64,000 nt of DNA from Verrucomicrobiia bacterium DG1235. Its GTDB lineage: Bacteria; Verrucomicrobiota; Verrucomicrobiia; Opitutales; Opitutaceae. Shown here in pieces: positions 26,796-35,911 of the stretch (position 1 is its first letter; each line of letters opens with the position of its first letter). Both the position numbers and the translations under genes were made by a program. Where the stretch lies: positions 3,085,973 through 3,149,972 of the forward strand of contig DS990592.1 of NCBI GenBank assembly GCA_000155695.1. The letters are read 5' to 3'. Below the pieces are notes generated by a model. That model was not told where the DNA came from and searched no databases. It was given only the letters and a program-made list of their open reading frames with translations.

Positions 26796-27233
26796 ATGAA
26801 ATCTCGCGCGCCGCTTGTTCACGCCAACGTCGTCCAGCTCTCCATCGCCTACCAGCACCTTAGCGCCAGGCTCAACCAAGACCTGCGACCCCTCGGTCTA
26901 AACATGACCCAGCTCTCAATTCTCACCCGATTCTCCCGCATCGACGGACTGCGCGAAACCGTCAGCAGCCTCGCCGCCGCCATGCAAATGAACCAGCCTG
27001 CCGTAACCAAGGCCGTGCAATCGCTCGCCGCCCACGGCTGGCTCTCCCGAAAAGCCGACGAAACCGACGCCCGTATCACCCATATCACACTCACGCCGGA
27101 AGGCCTCCGCCAACTCGGAGCCGCCCACCAAGCCTGCGCCCCGACCATTGACGCCGCCTACCAAAACCATAGCACCGAAGAGCTCGAAACCTTTCTAACC
27201 CTACAGACTAAACTGGCCGACTCCGTAACCTGA
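26796..27233 (+). CDS. MarR-family transcriptional regulator
   Basis: 145-residue winged-helix regulator. Helix 1 region QLSIAYQHLSARLNQDLRPLG, then the DNA-reading helix area LAAAMQMNQPAVTKAVQSLAAHGWL, the wing RKADETDARITHITLTPEG and a C-terminal dimerisation helix. MarR proteins bind palindromes as dimers and usually release on binding a phenolic or other ligand. The two ATTCC-N2-GGAAT palindromes just upstream are its probable sites, giving control of itself and of the divergent membrane protein. Confidence 0.92.
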   Translation: MKSRAPLVHANVVQLSIAYQHLSARLNQDLRPLGLNMTQLSILTRFSRIDGLRETVSSLAAAMQMNQPAVTKAVQSLAAHGWLSRKADETDARITHITLTPEGLRQLGAAHQACAPTIDAAYQNHSTEELETFLTLQTKLADSVT

Positions 27234-27303
27234 ACGCCAGCCGCCACGCCTCAACATTCGCATCGACGCGCAACATTCCCCCCAGCTACGGTCTAAGAAC
27301 ATC

Positions 27304-28182
27304 GTGAAAACAGCTTCCACCCTCATCATCTGCGCCCTCGCTGCGCTCCTCCCCTTATCCGCCTTCGCCAAAAAGAAGAAGAACGAAGCCCCGCCGCAGC
27401 AGACCAGCCTCGCCGTCTACCTCCTCCAACAGCTCAACGAACGCGAACAGCTCGCCTACGACCGATACGAAACCGCCGTAAGCGAAGAGGAGATCGACCA
27501 AGTCCGCCGCGAGCTCCAGTCCGTGATCGACGGCTACGAAAAGCTCGTCAACGACTCGCCGGACTACGCCCCCGCCTACGTCTCTTACGGCCTCATGCTC
27601 AACCGCACAGGCAACCGCGACGTCAGCAACGCCATGTTCCTCAAAGCCGACCAGCTTGATCCCATGCTCCCCGTCGTAAAAAACCAACTCGGCAACTACA
27701 TGGCGGAAGAAGGCAAATACACCGAAGCCCTCGGCTTCTACATGCTCGCCCGGGACCTAGACCCCGACCAGCCCCTTTACCACTATCAGCTGGGCAATCT
27801 CCTCGTCGCCTACCGCAAGTACTTCCTAGACGACGGAATCTTCGACTTCTACGAAATCGACGAGCAAATCATCAACCACTTCCGCTCCGCAGCCCGTCGC
27901 GCCCCGCCCGGCGACGTCTCCTTCCAAATGCGCTACGCCCAAGCCTTCTTCGACGTGGAAAACCCCGACTGGGAAAAAGCCCTCGGCATCTGGCAAGACC
28001 TTTACAAAGCCGCCGGCTCAGAATACGAGCAGCAAATCGTTCGCCTCTACACCGCCCGCGTTCGCTACGAACTCGGCCACCATCAGGCCGCCCGCAAGCT
28101 CCTCAAACAGATCGACCACCCCAGTCTGGACGAGTCAAAACTCGCCTTGCTCGAAAAAATCAACGACAAGTATCCGCAATAA
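27304..28182 (+). CDS. Secreted TPR-repeat protein
   Basis: 292 residues with a signal peptide (MKTASTLIICALAALLPLSAFA) followed by a basic KKKK stretch. Two to three tetratricopeptide repeats are recognisable: YAPAYVSYGLMLNRTGNRDVSNAMFLKADQ, then KNQLGNYMAEEGKYTEALGFYMLARDLDP and PLYHYQLGNLLVAY. A C-terminal helical segment (VRYELGHHQAARKLLKQI) may be another half-repeat. It is likely a periplasmic scaffold; partner unknown. The start is GTG at 27304. Confidence 0.85.
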   Translation: MKTASTLIICALAALLPLSAFAKKKKNEAPPQQTSLAVYLLQQLNEREQLAYDRYETAVSEEEIDQVRRELQSVIDGYEKLVNDSPDYAPAYVSYGLMLNRTGNRDVSNAMFLKADQLDPMLPVVKNQLGNYMAEEGKYTEALGFYMLARDLDPDQPLYHYQLGNLLVAYRKYFLDDGIFDFYEIDEQIINHFRSAARRAPPGDVSFQMRYAQAFFDVENPDWEKALGIWQDLYKAAGSEYEQQIVRLYTARVRYELGHHQAARKLLKQIDHPSLDESKLALLEKINDKYPQ

Positions 28183-28191
28183 GGATACTCG

Positions 28192-28836
28192 CTATTCCGA
28201 GCGCATCTGCGCCACGAAAGCATTCGCCTCCTCGATCGATGCCTCCATCTGCCGGATCAGCACCTCGACCTCCTCACGCAAGGCGATCGAAGTTTTGTTC
28301 AACGCCGCGATCGCCTGAGCGTTCAAGTTGTGCTTGAGAAACAGCACCTGATCCCGAAACGCGTCCAAAACCGGATTCATCTTGGCCGCCGCGCTGTTCA
28401 TCGCCCGTATCAGGTTTGTGGATAAATCCCTCGTCGACTCCAGCTGGCTAGCGCTCGCTGCGCGAAGCTCCTGGCTGGTGTACTGTTCCAACTCTTGCTC
28501 CCACTCCCGGAAAAGAGCCTTCGATACCTCCTCGATCGCGTCGATTCGACCTCGCACCGCTTTCGCCTTCGATTCGCTTTCGTCAAACGCGGACTGCAGT
28601 CGGTCATAAGTCGATTTCAGCTCAGCCACGTCTACCTCCGACACTGCCAGAAACTCCTCGAACGCACTCTCAAACTGCTCCTTGGCCTCCTCCTGCGCCT
28701 CGCGAGCCTCCTCCACGCGATCCACCAGAATATCCCGCTTGTGCACCCCGAACTTCTCCATCGCCCCATAGTAGGCGCTTTGACAGGAGCACAGCAGCAA
28801 ACACGAAAGAGCAAAAAACAGCGGCAAGCTTTTCAT
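28192..28836 (-). CDS. DUF2959 family lipoprotein
   Basis: 214-residue lipoprotein. The signal ends in a lipobox (LLLC-SC; cysteine around residue 16) after MKSLPLFFALS. The rest is nearly all helical coiled coil typical of DUF2959 (YYGAMEKFGVHKRDILVDRVEEARE is the family opening). Function unknown; a structural coiled-coil role is plausible. ATG at 28836. It converges on the TPR gene with nine bases between stops. Confidence 0.88.
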   Translation of the reverse strand: MKSLPLFFALSCLLLCSCQSAYYGAMEKFGVHKRDILVDRVEEAREAQEEAKEQFESAFEEFLAVSEVDVAELKSTYDRLQSAFDESESKAKAVRGRIDAIEEVSKALFREWEQELEQYTSQELRAASASQLESTRDLSTNLIRAMNSAAAKMNPVLDAFRDQVLFLKHNLNAQAIAALNKTSIALREEVEVLIRQMEASIEEANAFVAQMRSE

Positions 28837-28903
28837 CCCAAATCCCCTAGTCACTCACCCATTCAGAAACAACCGAAAACGCGCCGCCGCTCGACAGAAC
28901 GCC

Positions 28904-30100
28904 CTAGGTCTCGCGACGCTTCACCTCGATCGCCTCGCGGTAAATCGCCTCAAGCTCATCACCCACATGCTGCAAGTCATGCGTCGCCGCCGTATCAAGA
29001 GAAGCCTGGTGCATGCGAGCGTAGAGCTGCTGATCTTGCATCAAACGCACCATCGCGCTGGACATTCCATAAACGTCGTCCGGCTCGAAAAGCAGTCCGT
29101 TGCTGCCATGATCCACCAGCTCAGGGATACCCTTCGCCCGCGGGCCAATCAAAGGCAGACCAAAAGCCAATGCCTCCAAAATGCTCACCGGCTGATTCTC
29201 TGTCTTGCTCGCCGTTATGAAGACGTCTCCTAGCAGAGGATAATTCTCCGCCATCAGACGATCGCGCTCGATTCGTCCCGTGCGGATAACCGACTCCCCA
29301 AGGCCAAGCTCGCCGATTTTCGCGTCCACCGCCTCGTCCGCCGGACCATTTCCTATCAGGACAAACTTCGCCTTCGGATTCACAGCAAGCGTCTGCGCAA
29401 ACGCTTCCAAAGCCACGTCCAAAGACTTCTCCGGCGATACCCGCCCGATGTAGATGAACGCGAAATCATCGATTCCCAAAGAAGCCCGAAACGCCTTGAT
29501 CTCCTCCGCAGGCCGAAGCGCCATACGCTCAATCCCATTGGAAAGCACCGTCGCTGGACGATGCAGACCCCGAGCCACAAGGTGGTCCCGAACCGACTGC
29601 GAAGGACTAACGATGTGCGAGCAGCGATTAAAAAAACCAACCGAATACTTCCACATCGCCTTGCGGGTGAAAGCGAAGTTCGGGATGTAGAACTGCTTCA
29701 GATAATCAGGCTCCGCGAAAAACGTATGGAAAGTCCCGATCACCGGCACGTTCTTCCAGCGCCCCAGCAACATTCCCTCAAGGCCGCACCCAAATTCCGT
29801 GTGTACGTGAATCAAATCCGGCGGCGCCTGACGCAAACGCCGATAGGTATAAAGAAAGAGCGGCATCGACCAACGCAGTTTCGGGATATTAAAAGTCGGT
29901 ACCGAAAACGGCAGACCATACACGCTTACGCTGTCGTCTAGACCGGGCACCGTCTCAAACGAATCGGACCTGCTGGGTCTCGGATGAAAAATGCTCACGC
30001 TGTGACCGCGGCGAGTCAGTTCATTAGCCTGATTGTAAACCGCTGATGTTACGCCAGATATGTATGGCAGAAAACTGTCTGTGAATATGCAAACTCTCAT
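28904..30100 (-). CDS. Glycosyltransferase family 4
   Basis: 398-residue GT-B fold glycosyltransferase resembling mannosyl- or glucosyltransferases such as MgtA/PimB-type enzymes. The N-terminal acceptor domain opens MRVCIFTDSFLPYISGV and contains LIHVHTEFG and GTFHTF; the nucleotide-sugar domain has FIYIGRVSPEKSLD and the EX7E-type motif in ENQPVSILEALAFGLPLI. The donor and acceptor cannot be told. ATG at 30100 is chosen because the protein then begins at the first beta strand. It follows holA on the same strand by about 130 bases. Confidence 0.92.
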   Translation of the reverse strand: MRVCIFTDSFLPYISGVTSAVYNQANELTRRGHSVSIFHPRPSRSDSFETVPGLDDSVSVYGLPFSVPTFNIPKLRWSMPLFLYTYRRLRQAPPDLIHVHTEFGCGLEGMLLGRWKNVPVIGTFHTFFAEPDYLKQFYIPNFAFTRKAMWKYSVGFFNRCSHIVSPSQSVRDHLVARGLHRPATVLSNGIERMALRPAEEIKAFRASLGIDDFAFIYIGRVSPEKSLDVALEAFAQTLAVNPKAKFVLIGNGPADEAVDAKIGELGLGESVIRTGRIERDRLMAENYPLLGDVFITASKTENQPVSILEALAFGLPLIGPRAKGIPELVDHGSNGLLFEPDDVYGMSSAMVRLMQDQQLYARMHQASLDTAATHDLQHVGDELEAIYREAIEVKRRET

Positions 30101-30230
30101 AAGGGACCGCGTGACTTGCCTCCAGTAAGGGGCTCCGGAAAACAAGGTCGCAAAGGCTGCCACTACCCCAAACTACGGGCAAGCCCGAATCAAGACCGCC
30201 CCGCCACCCCCAGTGTTCCTTCCCGCCAGC

Positions 30231-31340
30231 TCAAGATGCCAGGCAACGAATCGCCATTGCCCGCAACGCCTCTTCCTGCTCGTTCGGTCGCTCCGTTATC
30301 TCCTCGAACGCCCGGATAAACTCGAGCTGATGGTCGATCAAAGCCTTCAATGGCGGAAACTTCCCCGCCCCGATCAGTTTCCCCATATACCAAAGGTTCT
30401 GCGTAAAAACGTTGTAGCCGCTCTTCGCTTTCAAGCCATCGTAGAACTTCGCGTACTTCTCTGCCGCCTTCGCGAAACCGGGTTTCGAAATCCCTCCCCC
30501 GCCTGCCTGGATCTCACCGCCGTCCACTAGAGAGCGAAGCTGGATCAGTAAACGATTCCGGTTCTGCAAGGAAGCGATTACCGGACGTGCGTCGTTTCCG
30601 CTGAAAAAGTGACGTCTCAAAGCGCTCAAGGTCCAATTGATGTCCCGCGAGAAAAACGCCTCCGTCGACTCGAAAAAATCTCCCTCGCCAAAATTCGGAG
30701 TCAGCTCCTCGATCAGCTTGCTCGTGATCTGCGCCCCAGGCTCGCCCAAATACGTGCCCAGCTTGCGAACCTCCTCGATCAGCAGGCGAGAATTCCCATT
30801 CACCTTGCTGATCAACACCTCCACCGCATCGCGAGCGATCGTCACCTGCAACGCCTCGCACTCGCGATTCATCGCCGCCAAAAGCGTCTCAACCCCGCCA
30901 CCCTTCGAATCCATCCCCCCAGACGGACGATAGTCGCCCGACTTCTCCAAATACTTCGCGAACCGCTTTCTCCGATCCACCGGCGAAGCCGAAATCAGCA
31001 CACCCACTTCCGCCGGATTCACCGACTCCAAGACTTCCTGCAAATCCTCGCAAAGCTTCACCGTGCCCTCCGCCCGTCCGACCTGATTGTCGGCCACGAA
31101 AGTCACGTCCTTCAGCCAAACCACACGGCGACCCCCAAAAAGGCCCAGCGTCTGCACCGCGTCGCGAAAACGATTCACCGCATCCGCCACCTCATCCACC
31201 TTTCCGACCTGGCCGCTGATCACCTCGATAGAGAAGTCATCCGTCACATCCTTCTTCAATTCCGCCCAAATCTCCCTAGCGAGACGACTCGCCAAGTAAT
31301 CATCCGGACCGGAAACGTAAATGAAAGGGGCTTCAGACAT
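30231..31340 (-). CDS. holA: DNA polymerase III delta subunit
   Basis: 369 residues. Delta opens the beta sliding clamp within the clamp loader. Visible features: the N-terminal FIYVSGPDDYLASRLAREIW (HolA opening), a degenerate ATP-fold domain with no usable Walker A, LIEEVRKLGTYLGEPG and the C-terminal collar helices with FFSRDINWTLSALRRHFF and LIQLRSLVDGG. Length fits E. coli HolA (343). ATG at 31340; an upstream in-frame start at 31352 is possible. Confidence 0.92.
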   Translation of the reverse strand: MSEAPFIYVSGPDDYLASRLAREIWAELKKDVTDDFSIEVISGQVGKVDEVADAVNRFRDAVQTLGLFGGRRVVWLKDVTFVADNQVGRAEGTVKLCEDLQEVLESVNPAEVGVLISASPVDRRKRFAKYLEKSGDYRPSGGMDSKGGGVETLLAAMNRECEALQVTIARDAVEVLISKVNGNSRLLIEEVRKLGTYLGEPGAQITSKLIEELTPNFGEGDFFESTEAFFSRDINWTLSALRRHFFSGNDARPVIASLQNRNRLLIQLRSLVDGGEIQAGGGGISKPGFAKAAEKYAKFYDGLKAKSGYNVFTQNLWYMGKLIGAGKFPPLKALIDHQLEFIRAFEEITERPNEQEEALRAMAIRCLAS

Positions 31341-31426
31341 GCGACAAACCAAAGCCCAGCCCGCAATGCGAGGAAAGAAAAATCATCCGCGAAACGCCAA
31401 TTCCCAATCCAGCAAACTCCGTCACC

Positions 31427-33085
31427 CTACTTCGGCCGACCTCGCAAAATATCGAAAGCGACGTAAAGCCCAAGCAACAGCGAAAGCACATAACCAACTA
31501 TTCCTAGTATCGGAAAACCAAATACAATTGGAGGCGTATTGGATGTCACGATCAGCGACGAACCGACCAGCAAACAACCGATAATGATTCCAAGCGTAAT
31601 CTTATTGCTCGCATCACTTATCGTGTCGTCAAGTTCCTCAAGCCCCCGATGCTGCAAGTTCACCTTAAGATTATCCTTCTCGATCTTCTTTAAGATCCGC
31701 AAGGTCTCCTCCGGAATTGCCTGCAACTGATCGATTCCCATAAAAAAGCTATCACGAATCTCCGCCGCCACATTCTTAGGGTTTCGGCGATTAAGTATCA
31801 ACTTCTTGAGTACAGGACCAAACTCGTCCTTCAGGTTAAACCCCTCGTCCAAAGTCGTTCCCGTTTCCTCAACGCAAAGGATCGCCTTCGCCATCAATGA
31901 ATAGTCGCGAGCAAGATCGATTCCGTTGCGGCCAAAAACATACAGAAGCCGCAGAATCGCTCGCCCGACGTCGCCCTCGCCCGTATCCGGATTGTAATGC
32001 TCGCGAATCGCCACGTTCACATCCCTCTCCATGCGCCGACGGTCAATCGACTTCCCCGTATCCGCCAAATGCATCGCGATGCGCGACACCTGCTCAGCAT
32101 CCGCCTTCACAAAGGCCTGAAAAAGATCCACCAACCCATAGCGCATCCTCTGCGTGAGCTGGCCCGTCATCCCCCAGTCCAGAAAACAAAGCCGCCCATC
32201 CGCCAGCACACGAATGTTTCCCGCATGAGGATCCGCATGGAAATAGCCATCGATCATGATCTGGTGAAACATCGAACGCGACCCCACCTTCGATAGCTTG
32301 CGCGCCTCAGGAGTCCCGGGCTCAAAAGACTCCAACCGACGCCCCTCGATCCACTCCATCACCACCACGCGACGCCCACAATAGTCCTCGAAAATCTTAG
32401 GCGAGCACACCTCCTCAGGATAAGCGTTGCGTTGCGAGAAATACGACAAACTCCGAGCCTCCCGCCGAAAATCGAGCTCCCGCTCCAAACTCTCCCGCAT
32501 CGCCTCGATAACCTCCGGCAGATTCAAAGGGCGCAGATCGTCGATCCGCTCATGAGCCTGCCGAGCGAACCAGATCAAAATATCGAAATCCGCATCAATC
32601 ACCTTCTGCAAGCCGGGACGCTGCACCTTCACCGCAACCGCTTCGCCCGTACTCGCCAATCGAGCTCGATGTACCTGAGCCATCGAAGCGCCAGCCACCG
32701 CCTTCTCGTCAAATTCCGAAAAAACCGCTCTCAGATCCTGGCCAATGCCTTCCTCCAAAATGGGCCGTATCTGATCAAAGGATACAGGCGGAACCCTTTC
32801 CTGAAGCTTCCTCAGCTCCTTAATCAAAGCCTCCGGCACCACGTCAGGCCGCATGCTCAACAATTGGCCAAACTTTATGAACGTCGGCCCGAGCTCCTCC
32901 ATCACGATGCGGAGCCTCTCCCATTGACTGCGCCTCTCCGGAGCCATCTTGCCCAAAGCGCTCATCAAACGCGGAGGCAAATCCATCTTCTGCAGCAAGT
33001 CCGCAAAACCATACCGCGCCAGAACCGTCACGATCTCCTTCGCGCGCACCGCGTTGGCTATGAATTCAAAAGGTTTTATGGCCAT
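31427..33085 (-). CDS. ubiB: UbiB/ABC1 atypical kinase-like protein
   Basis: 552-residue ADCK-type protein needed for ubiquinone or related quinone handling in other bacteria. Family motifs: GPTFIKFGQLLSMRPDVVP (KxGQ, residues 71-74), the alanine-rich loop VAGASMAQVHRA, VAVKVQRPG with the ATP lysine, HADPHAGN and FLDWGMTG as the metal site. Two C-terminal membrane helices (IGCLLVGSSLIV and GFPILGIVGYVLSLLLGLYV) anchor it. A phasin-like coiled-coil gene lies 89 bases upstream on the same strand, a pairing seen elsewhere. Confidence 0.93.
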   Translation of the reverse strand: MAIKPFEFIANAVRAKEIVTVLARYGFADLLQKMDLPPRLMSALGKMAPERRSQWERLRIVMEELGPTFIKFGQLLSMRPDVVPEALIKELRKLQERVPPVSFDQIRPILEEGIGQDLRAVFSEFDEKAVAGASMAQVHRARLASTGEAVAVKVQRPGLQKVIDADFDILIWFARQAHERIDDLRPLNLPEVIEAMRESLERELDFRREARSLSYFSQRNAYPEEVCSPKIFEDYCGRRVVVMEWIEGRRLESFEPGTPEARKLSKVGSRSMFHQIMIDGYFHADPHAGNIRVLADGRLCFLDWGMTGQLTQRMRYGLVDLFQAFVKADAEQVSRIAMHLADTGKSIDRRRMERDVNVAIREHYNPDTGEGDVGRAILRLLYVFGRNGIDLARDYSLMAKAILCVEETGTTLDEGFNLKDEFGPVLKKLILNRRNPKNVAAEIRDSFFMGIDQLQAIPEETLRILKKIEKDNLKVNLQHRGLEELDDTISDASNKITLGIIIGCLLVGSSLIVTSNTPPIVFGFPILGIVGYVLSLLLGLYVAFDILRGRPK

Positions 33086-33174
33086 AGTCGATTACTCTGC
33101 TGCACACAATGAAAACGGCACGGGAGAGAGCTTAACCCGCGTCGCTGGACGAATAGGATTCCTGAGAAAGCCAA

Positions 33175-33495
33175 CTACTCCGCTGTGGACGCTGCTTCAG
33201 CTTCAGCAAGCTTCGCCTCAAGAGCGGCGATACGCGTCTCCAAAGCTTCAATACGCTCAGACTGGCCCTTCCCCATTTTCTTAAGCATCGAATCAAAGCG
33301 CTCCTCCAAGGACTTGGACGCCTCCTCAAACTCTTGCTTACCCTCGTCCGCCAACTTCTTGGCAGCGTCCCTCGCGTCGTTCGCAGAGATCTTTCCCTTC
33401 TCCACCAACTCGTTCAGCGCCTTTTCCGCCTTTTCCGTACTAATCGCCGCGGCCCCAACCCCGGCTAACATCACTTTCTTAATGGCATCAATCAT
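33175..33495 (-). CDS. Phasin/PhaF-like coiled-coil protein
   Basis: 106 residues, strongly helical. The N-terminal hydrophobic AIKKVMLAGVGAAAIS is followed by a charged helix (EKALNELVEKGKISANDARDAAK) and a heptad-like C-terminal coiled coil (ERIEALETRIAALEAKLAEAE). This resembles the poly(hydroxyalkanoate) granule-associated (phasin) family often found next to ubiB-type genes. No PHA synthase is in the window, so granule binding is not shown. Confidence 0.75.
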   Translation of the reverse strand: MIDAIKKVMLAGVGAAAISTEKAEKALNELVEKGKISANDARDAAKKLADEGKQEFEEASKSLEERFDSMLKKMGKGQSERIEALETRIAALEAKLAEAEAASTAE

Positions 33496-33601
33496 AGCCT
33501 AATACAATAATCACGAAGCGCTTCTGTCATCAATTCAAATCCTCGCATCGCTAAAAACGAATTGCCCAAACCCGCCACACTCCATTAATCCTTTCCCTAA
33601 C

Positions 33602-34084
33602 ATGCCCGCATCCACCTCCATCTCCTCCATCCTCTTCGTATGCATGGGCAATATCTGCCGCTCGCCCGCAGGAGAAAACGTCATGCGCAAGCTCCTAGAG
33701 GAAGCAGGACTGGACGACAAAGTCCGCTGCGACTCCGCCGGCACTATCAGCTACCACACCGGCAACCCTCCCGATCCTCGCATGAGTGCCGCCGGTCGTA
33801 AACGCGGCCTGCCCATGACAGGTTCCGCCCGGAAGGTCACCGAGCAAGACCTCGAAGACTTCGACCTTATCCTCGCCATGGATGACGAAAACTTCACCGA
33901 ACTGGAACACCTCTCCCCTCCAGAATGCCGGCACAAGATCAAAAACTTCTGCGGCTACTGCATCCACCATCCGGATACACAAGTGCCCGATCCCTACTAC
34001 GGCGGCGAACAAGGCTTTGAGCATGTCCTCGACCTCCTCGAAGACGGCTGCGCCAGAATCCTAAAACAGATTCAGGAAAAGTAA
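33602..34084 (+). CDS. Low-molecular-weight protein-tyrosine phosphatase
   Basis: 160 residues. The P-loop is at the N-terminus: ILFVCMGNICRSPAGE (CX5R-S, with Cys and Arg), and the general acid Asp is in VPDPYYGG, as in all LMW-PTPs. It removes phosphate from tyrosine in proteins or from small molecules; in bacteria often linked to exopolysaccharide kinases, none of which is adjacent. Start ATG at 33602. The fructosamine-kinase gene follows after 51 bases. Confidence 0.95.
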   Translation: MPASTSISSILFVCMGNICRSPAGENVMRKLLEEAGLDDKVRCDSAGTISYHTGNPPDPRMSAAGRKRGLPMTGSARKVTEQDLEDFDLILAMDDENFTELEHLSPPECRHKIKNFCGYCIHHPDTQVPDPYYGGEQGFEHVLDLLEDGCARILKQIQEK

Positions 34085-34135
34085 TACGGCCATTCCGCTC
34101 AACCGGATTCCATCCCAACTCCAGTCCCCCGAAAA

Positions 34136-35005
34136 TTGACCGATCGCCAACGCATAGAATCCGCGATCGCGAACAACACCGGCCGCCCCTTCTCCATCGA
34201 TTCCCAACGTGCCCTCGGCGGCGGATGCATCAACGACGCCTACCGCATAGAAGGCTCAGGCAAAACCTTCTTCGTAAAGGCTAACAGCTGCGACTTCCTC
34301 CCCGCCTTCTCTACCGAATCCCAAGCCCTCAAAGAACTCGCCGCCACCCAAACCGTACGCGTCCCGAAAGTCGTAGCCACCATCGACGGCGACTCTCAAG
34401 CGTACCTAATCCTTGAATACATCGATAGCCGCCCCTCCCGCTCCGGCAACTGGGAAACGATCGGACGACAGCTCGCCGCCCTCCACCAAATCCGCCAAGC
34501 CCACTACGGCTGGGGGCAAGACAATCTCATCGGCGCCACACCCCAGCCCAATCCCCAAAGCGACAACTGGATCGACTTCTTCCGCGAACACCGACTCGAA
34601 CACCAGCTCCGCCTCTGCCAAACCCGAGGCTTCACCCTACCCCACGCCGAGCAACTACTCGACGTGCTCCCCTCATTTTTCGAATCACACACTCCCTACC
34701 CCTCACTCCTTCACGGCGATCTCTGGTCCGGAAACATAGCCTTCGACAAGGCTGGTGCCCCCTTCATCTTCGACCCCGCCTGCTACTACGGAGACCGCGA
34801 AGCCGACCTCGCCTTCACCGAGTTCTTCGGCGGATTCTCTCCCGCATTCTACGCCGCCTACCAAGAATCACTGCCACTAGATTCTGGATACAACGAACGC
34901 AAAACCCTCTACAATCTCTACCACTGCCTCAACCACCTCTACCTCTTCGGAGCGAGCTACGCCCACCAAGCCGAGCAAATGACCAAGCAACTCCTCTCAA
35001 GATAG
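34136..35005 (+). CDS. Fructosamine/ketosamine-3-kinase family protein
   Basis: 289 residues. It phosphorylates sugar amines formed by glycation of proteins, which leads to deglycation. Family blocks seen: LGGGCINDAYRIEG, FFVKANS (ATP lysine), LILEYIDS, HYGWGQDNLIG, LLHGDLWSGNIAF (catalytic Asp) and IFDPACYYGDREADLAF. The start is TTG at 34136 and there is no in-frame ATG nearby. It follows the LMW phosphatase gene closely, and the two are known to co-occur in other genomes. Confidence 0.92.
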   Translation: MTDRQRIESAIANNTGRPFSIDSQRALGGGCINDAYRIEGSGKTFFVKANSCDFLPAFSTESQALKELAATQTVRVPKVVATIDGDSQAYLILEYIDSRPSRSGNWETIGRQLAALHQIRQAHYGWGQDNLIGATPQPNPQSDNWIDFFREHRLEHQLRLCQTRGFTLPHAEQLLDVLPSFFESHTPYPSLLHGDLWSGNIAFDKAGAPFIFDPACYYGDREADLAFTEFFGGFSPAFYAAYQESLPLDSGYNERKTLYNLYHCLNHLYLFGASYAHQAEQMTKQLLSR

Positions 35006-35053
35006 GTCCCGCAAAGCCGAAGCCCTATCAAACCCAGCTTCCCGATTTTATTA

Positions 35054-35081
35054 TTCCTAATTCTTAATTCCTAATTCCTAA
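35054..35081. repeat. Heptamer array TTCCTAA x4 before uppP
   Basis: Four tandem units: TTCCTAA, TTCTTAA, TTCCTAA, TTCCTAA. The array ends nine bases before the uppP ATG and occupies the place where a ribosome binding site would be expected. Confidence 0.85.
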
Positions 35082-35090
35082 TCCATCCCC

Positions 35091-35879
35091 ATGTCCCTTC
35101 TCGAAGCAATCCTCCTCGGTATAATCCAAGGCCTCACTGAATTTCTGCCCGTCAGCAGCAGCGGTCACCTAGAGCTAGGCAAGGCCATCCTCGGCATCGA
35201 AACCACCGAAGACGTCACCTTCACCGTCGTCGTCCACGGAGCCACCGTCCTCTCCACCATCGTCATTTTCTGGCGCGACATCCTCGGCCTCTTCCAAGGA
35301 CTCTTCACGACCAGCTGGAACGAGTCGAAAAAGTACATCGCCATGATTGCCGTCTCCGCCGTCCCCGTCGTCATCATCGGTCTCTTCTTCAAAGAGGAAG
35401 TCGAAAGCCTCTTCACCGGAAATGTCCTCCTCGTCGGCTGCATGCTTCTCATCACCGGAGCCCTGCTCTCCTTCACCTACTATTCCCCTAAATCCGGCGG
35501 TCCCGTCACCTTCAAAAAAGCCCTCATCATCGGCATCTCCCAAGCCATCGCCGTCATGCCCGGCATATCGCGATCCGGCTCCACCATCGCAACCGGCCTC
35601 CTCCTCGGCGTCGACAAAAGCAAAGTCGCTCGCTTCTCCTTCCTCATGGTTCTCGTCCCCATCATCGGAGCCAACTGCAAAGACATCCTCGACGGCGGCA
35701 TGGCCAACAGCGTCGTCGGCCCCATCCCTCTGATTGCCGGTTTCATCGCCGCCTTCATAGCCGGAGTGCTCGCCTGTAAATGGATGATCTCCATCGTCAC
35801 CAAAGGAAAACTCATCTACTTCGCCTACTACTGCTTCGCCGCCGGCGCCATCGCCATCTCCGCCCACTACCTCGCCTAA
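35091..35879 (+). CDS. uppP: Undecaprenyl-diphosphatase UppP (BacA)
   Basis: 262 residues with about eight membrane helices. It dephosphorylates undecaprenyl diphosphate to recycle the lipid carrier for peptidoglycan and gives bacitracin resistance. Motifs: GLTEFLPVSSSGHLEL (catalytic Glu and conserved SSSGH) and VMPGISRSGSTIATGLLLG (the PGxSRSGxT box). Length matches E. coli (273). No Shine-Dalgarno is visible because the leader is a heptamer array. The 3' end converges on the MmcB-like gene. Confidence 0.96.
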   Translation: MSLLEAILLGIIQGLTEFLPVSSSGHLELGKAILGIETTEDVTFTVVVHGATVLSTIVIFWRDILGLFQGLFTTSWNESKKYIAMIAVSAVPVVIIGLFFKEEVESLFTGNVLLVGCMLLITGALLSFTYYSPKSGGPVTFKKALIIGISQAIAVMPGISRSGSTIATGLLLGVDKSKVARFSFLMVLVPIIGANCKDILDGGMANSVVGPIPLIAGFIAAFIAGVLACKWMISIVTKGKLIYFAYYCFAAGAIAISAHYLA

Positions 35880-35891
35880 CTCCCAATCGAA

Positions 35892-35911
35892 CAATTCATC
35901 ACTCACCACTC
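35892..35911. repeat. Heptamer repeat CAATT(CAYYACT)2
   Basis: CAATT followed by CATCACT and CACCACT. Read on the minus strand it contains the TGA stop of the MmcB-like gene at 35899-35901. Confidence 0.75.
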
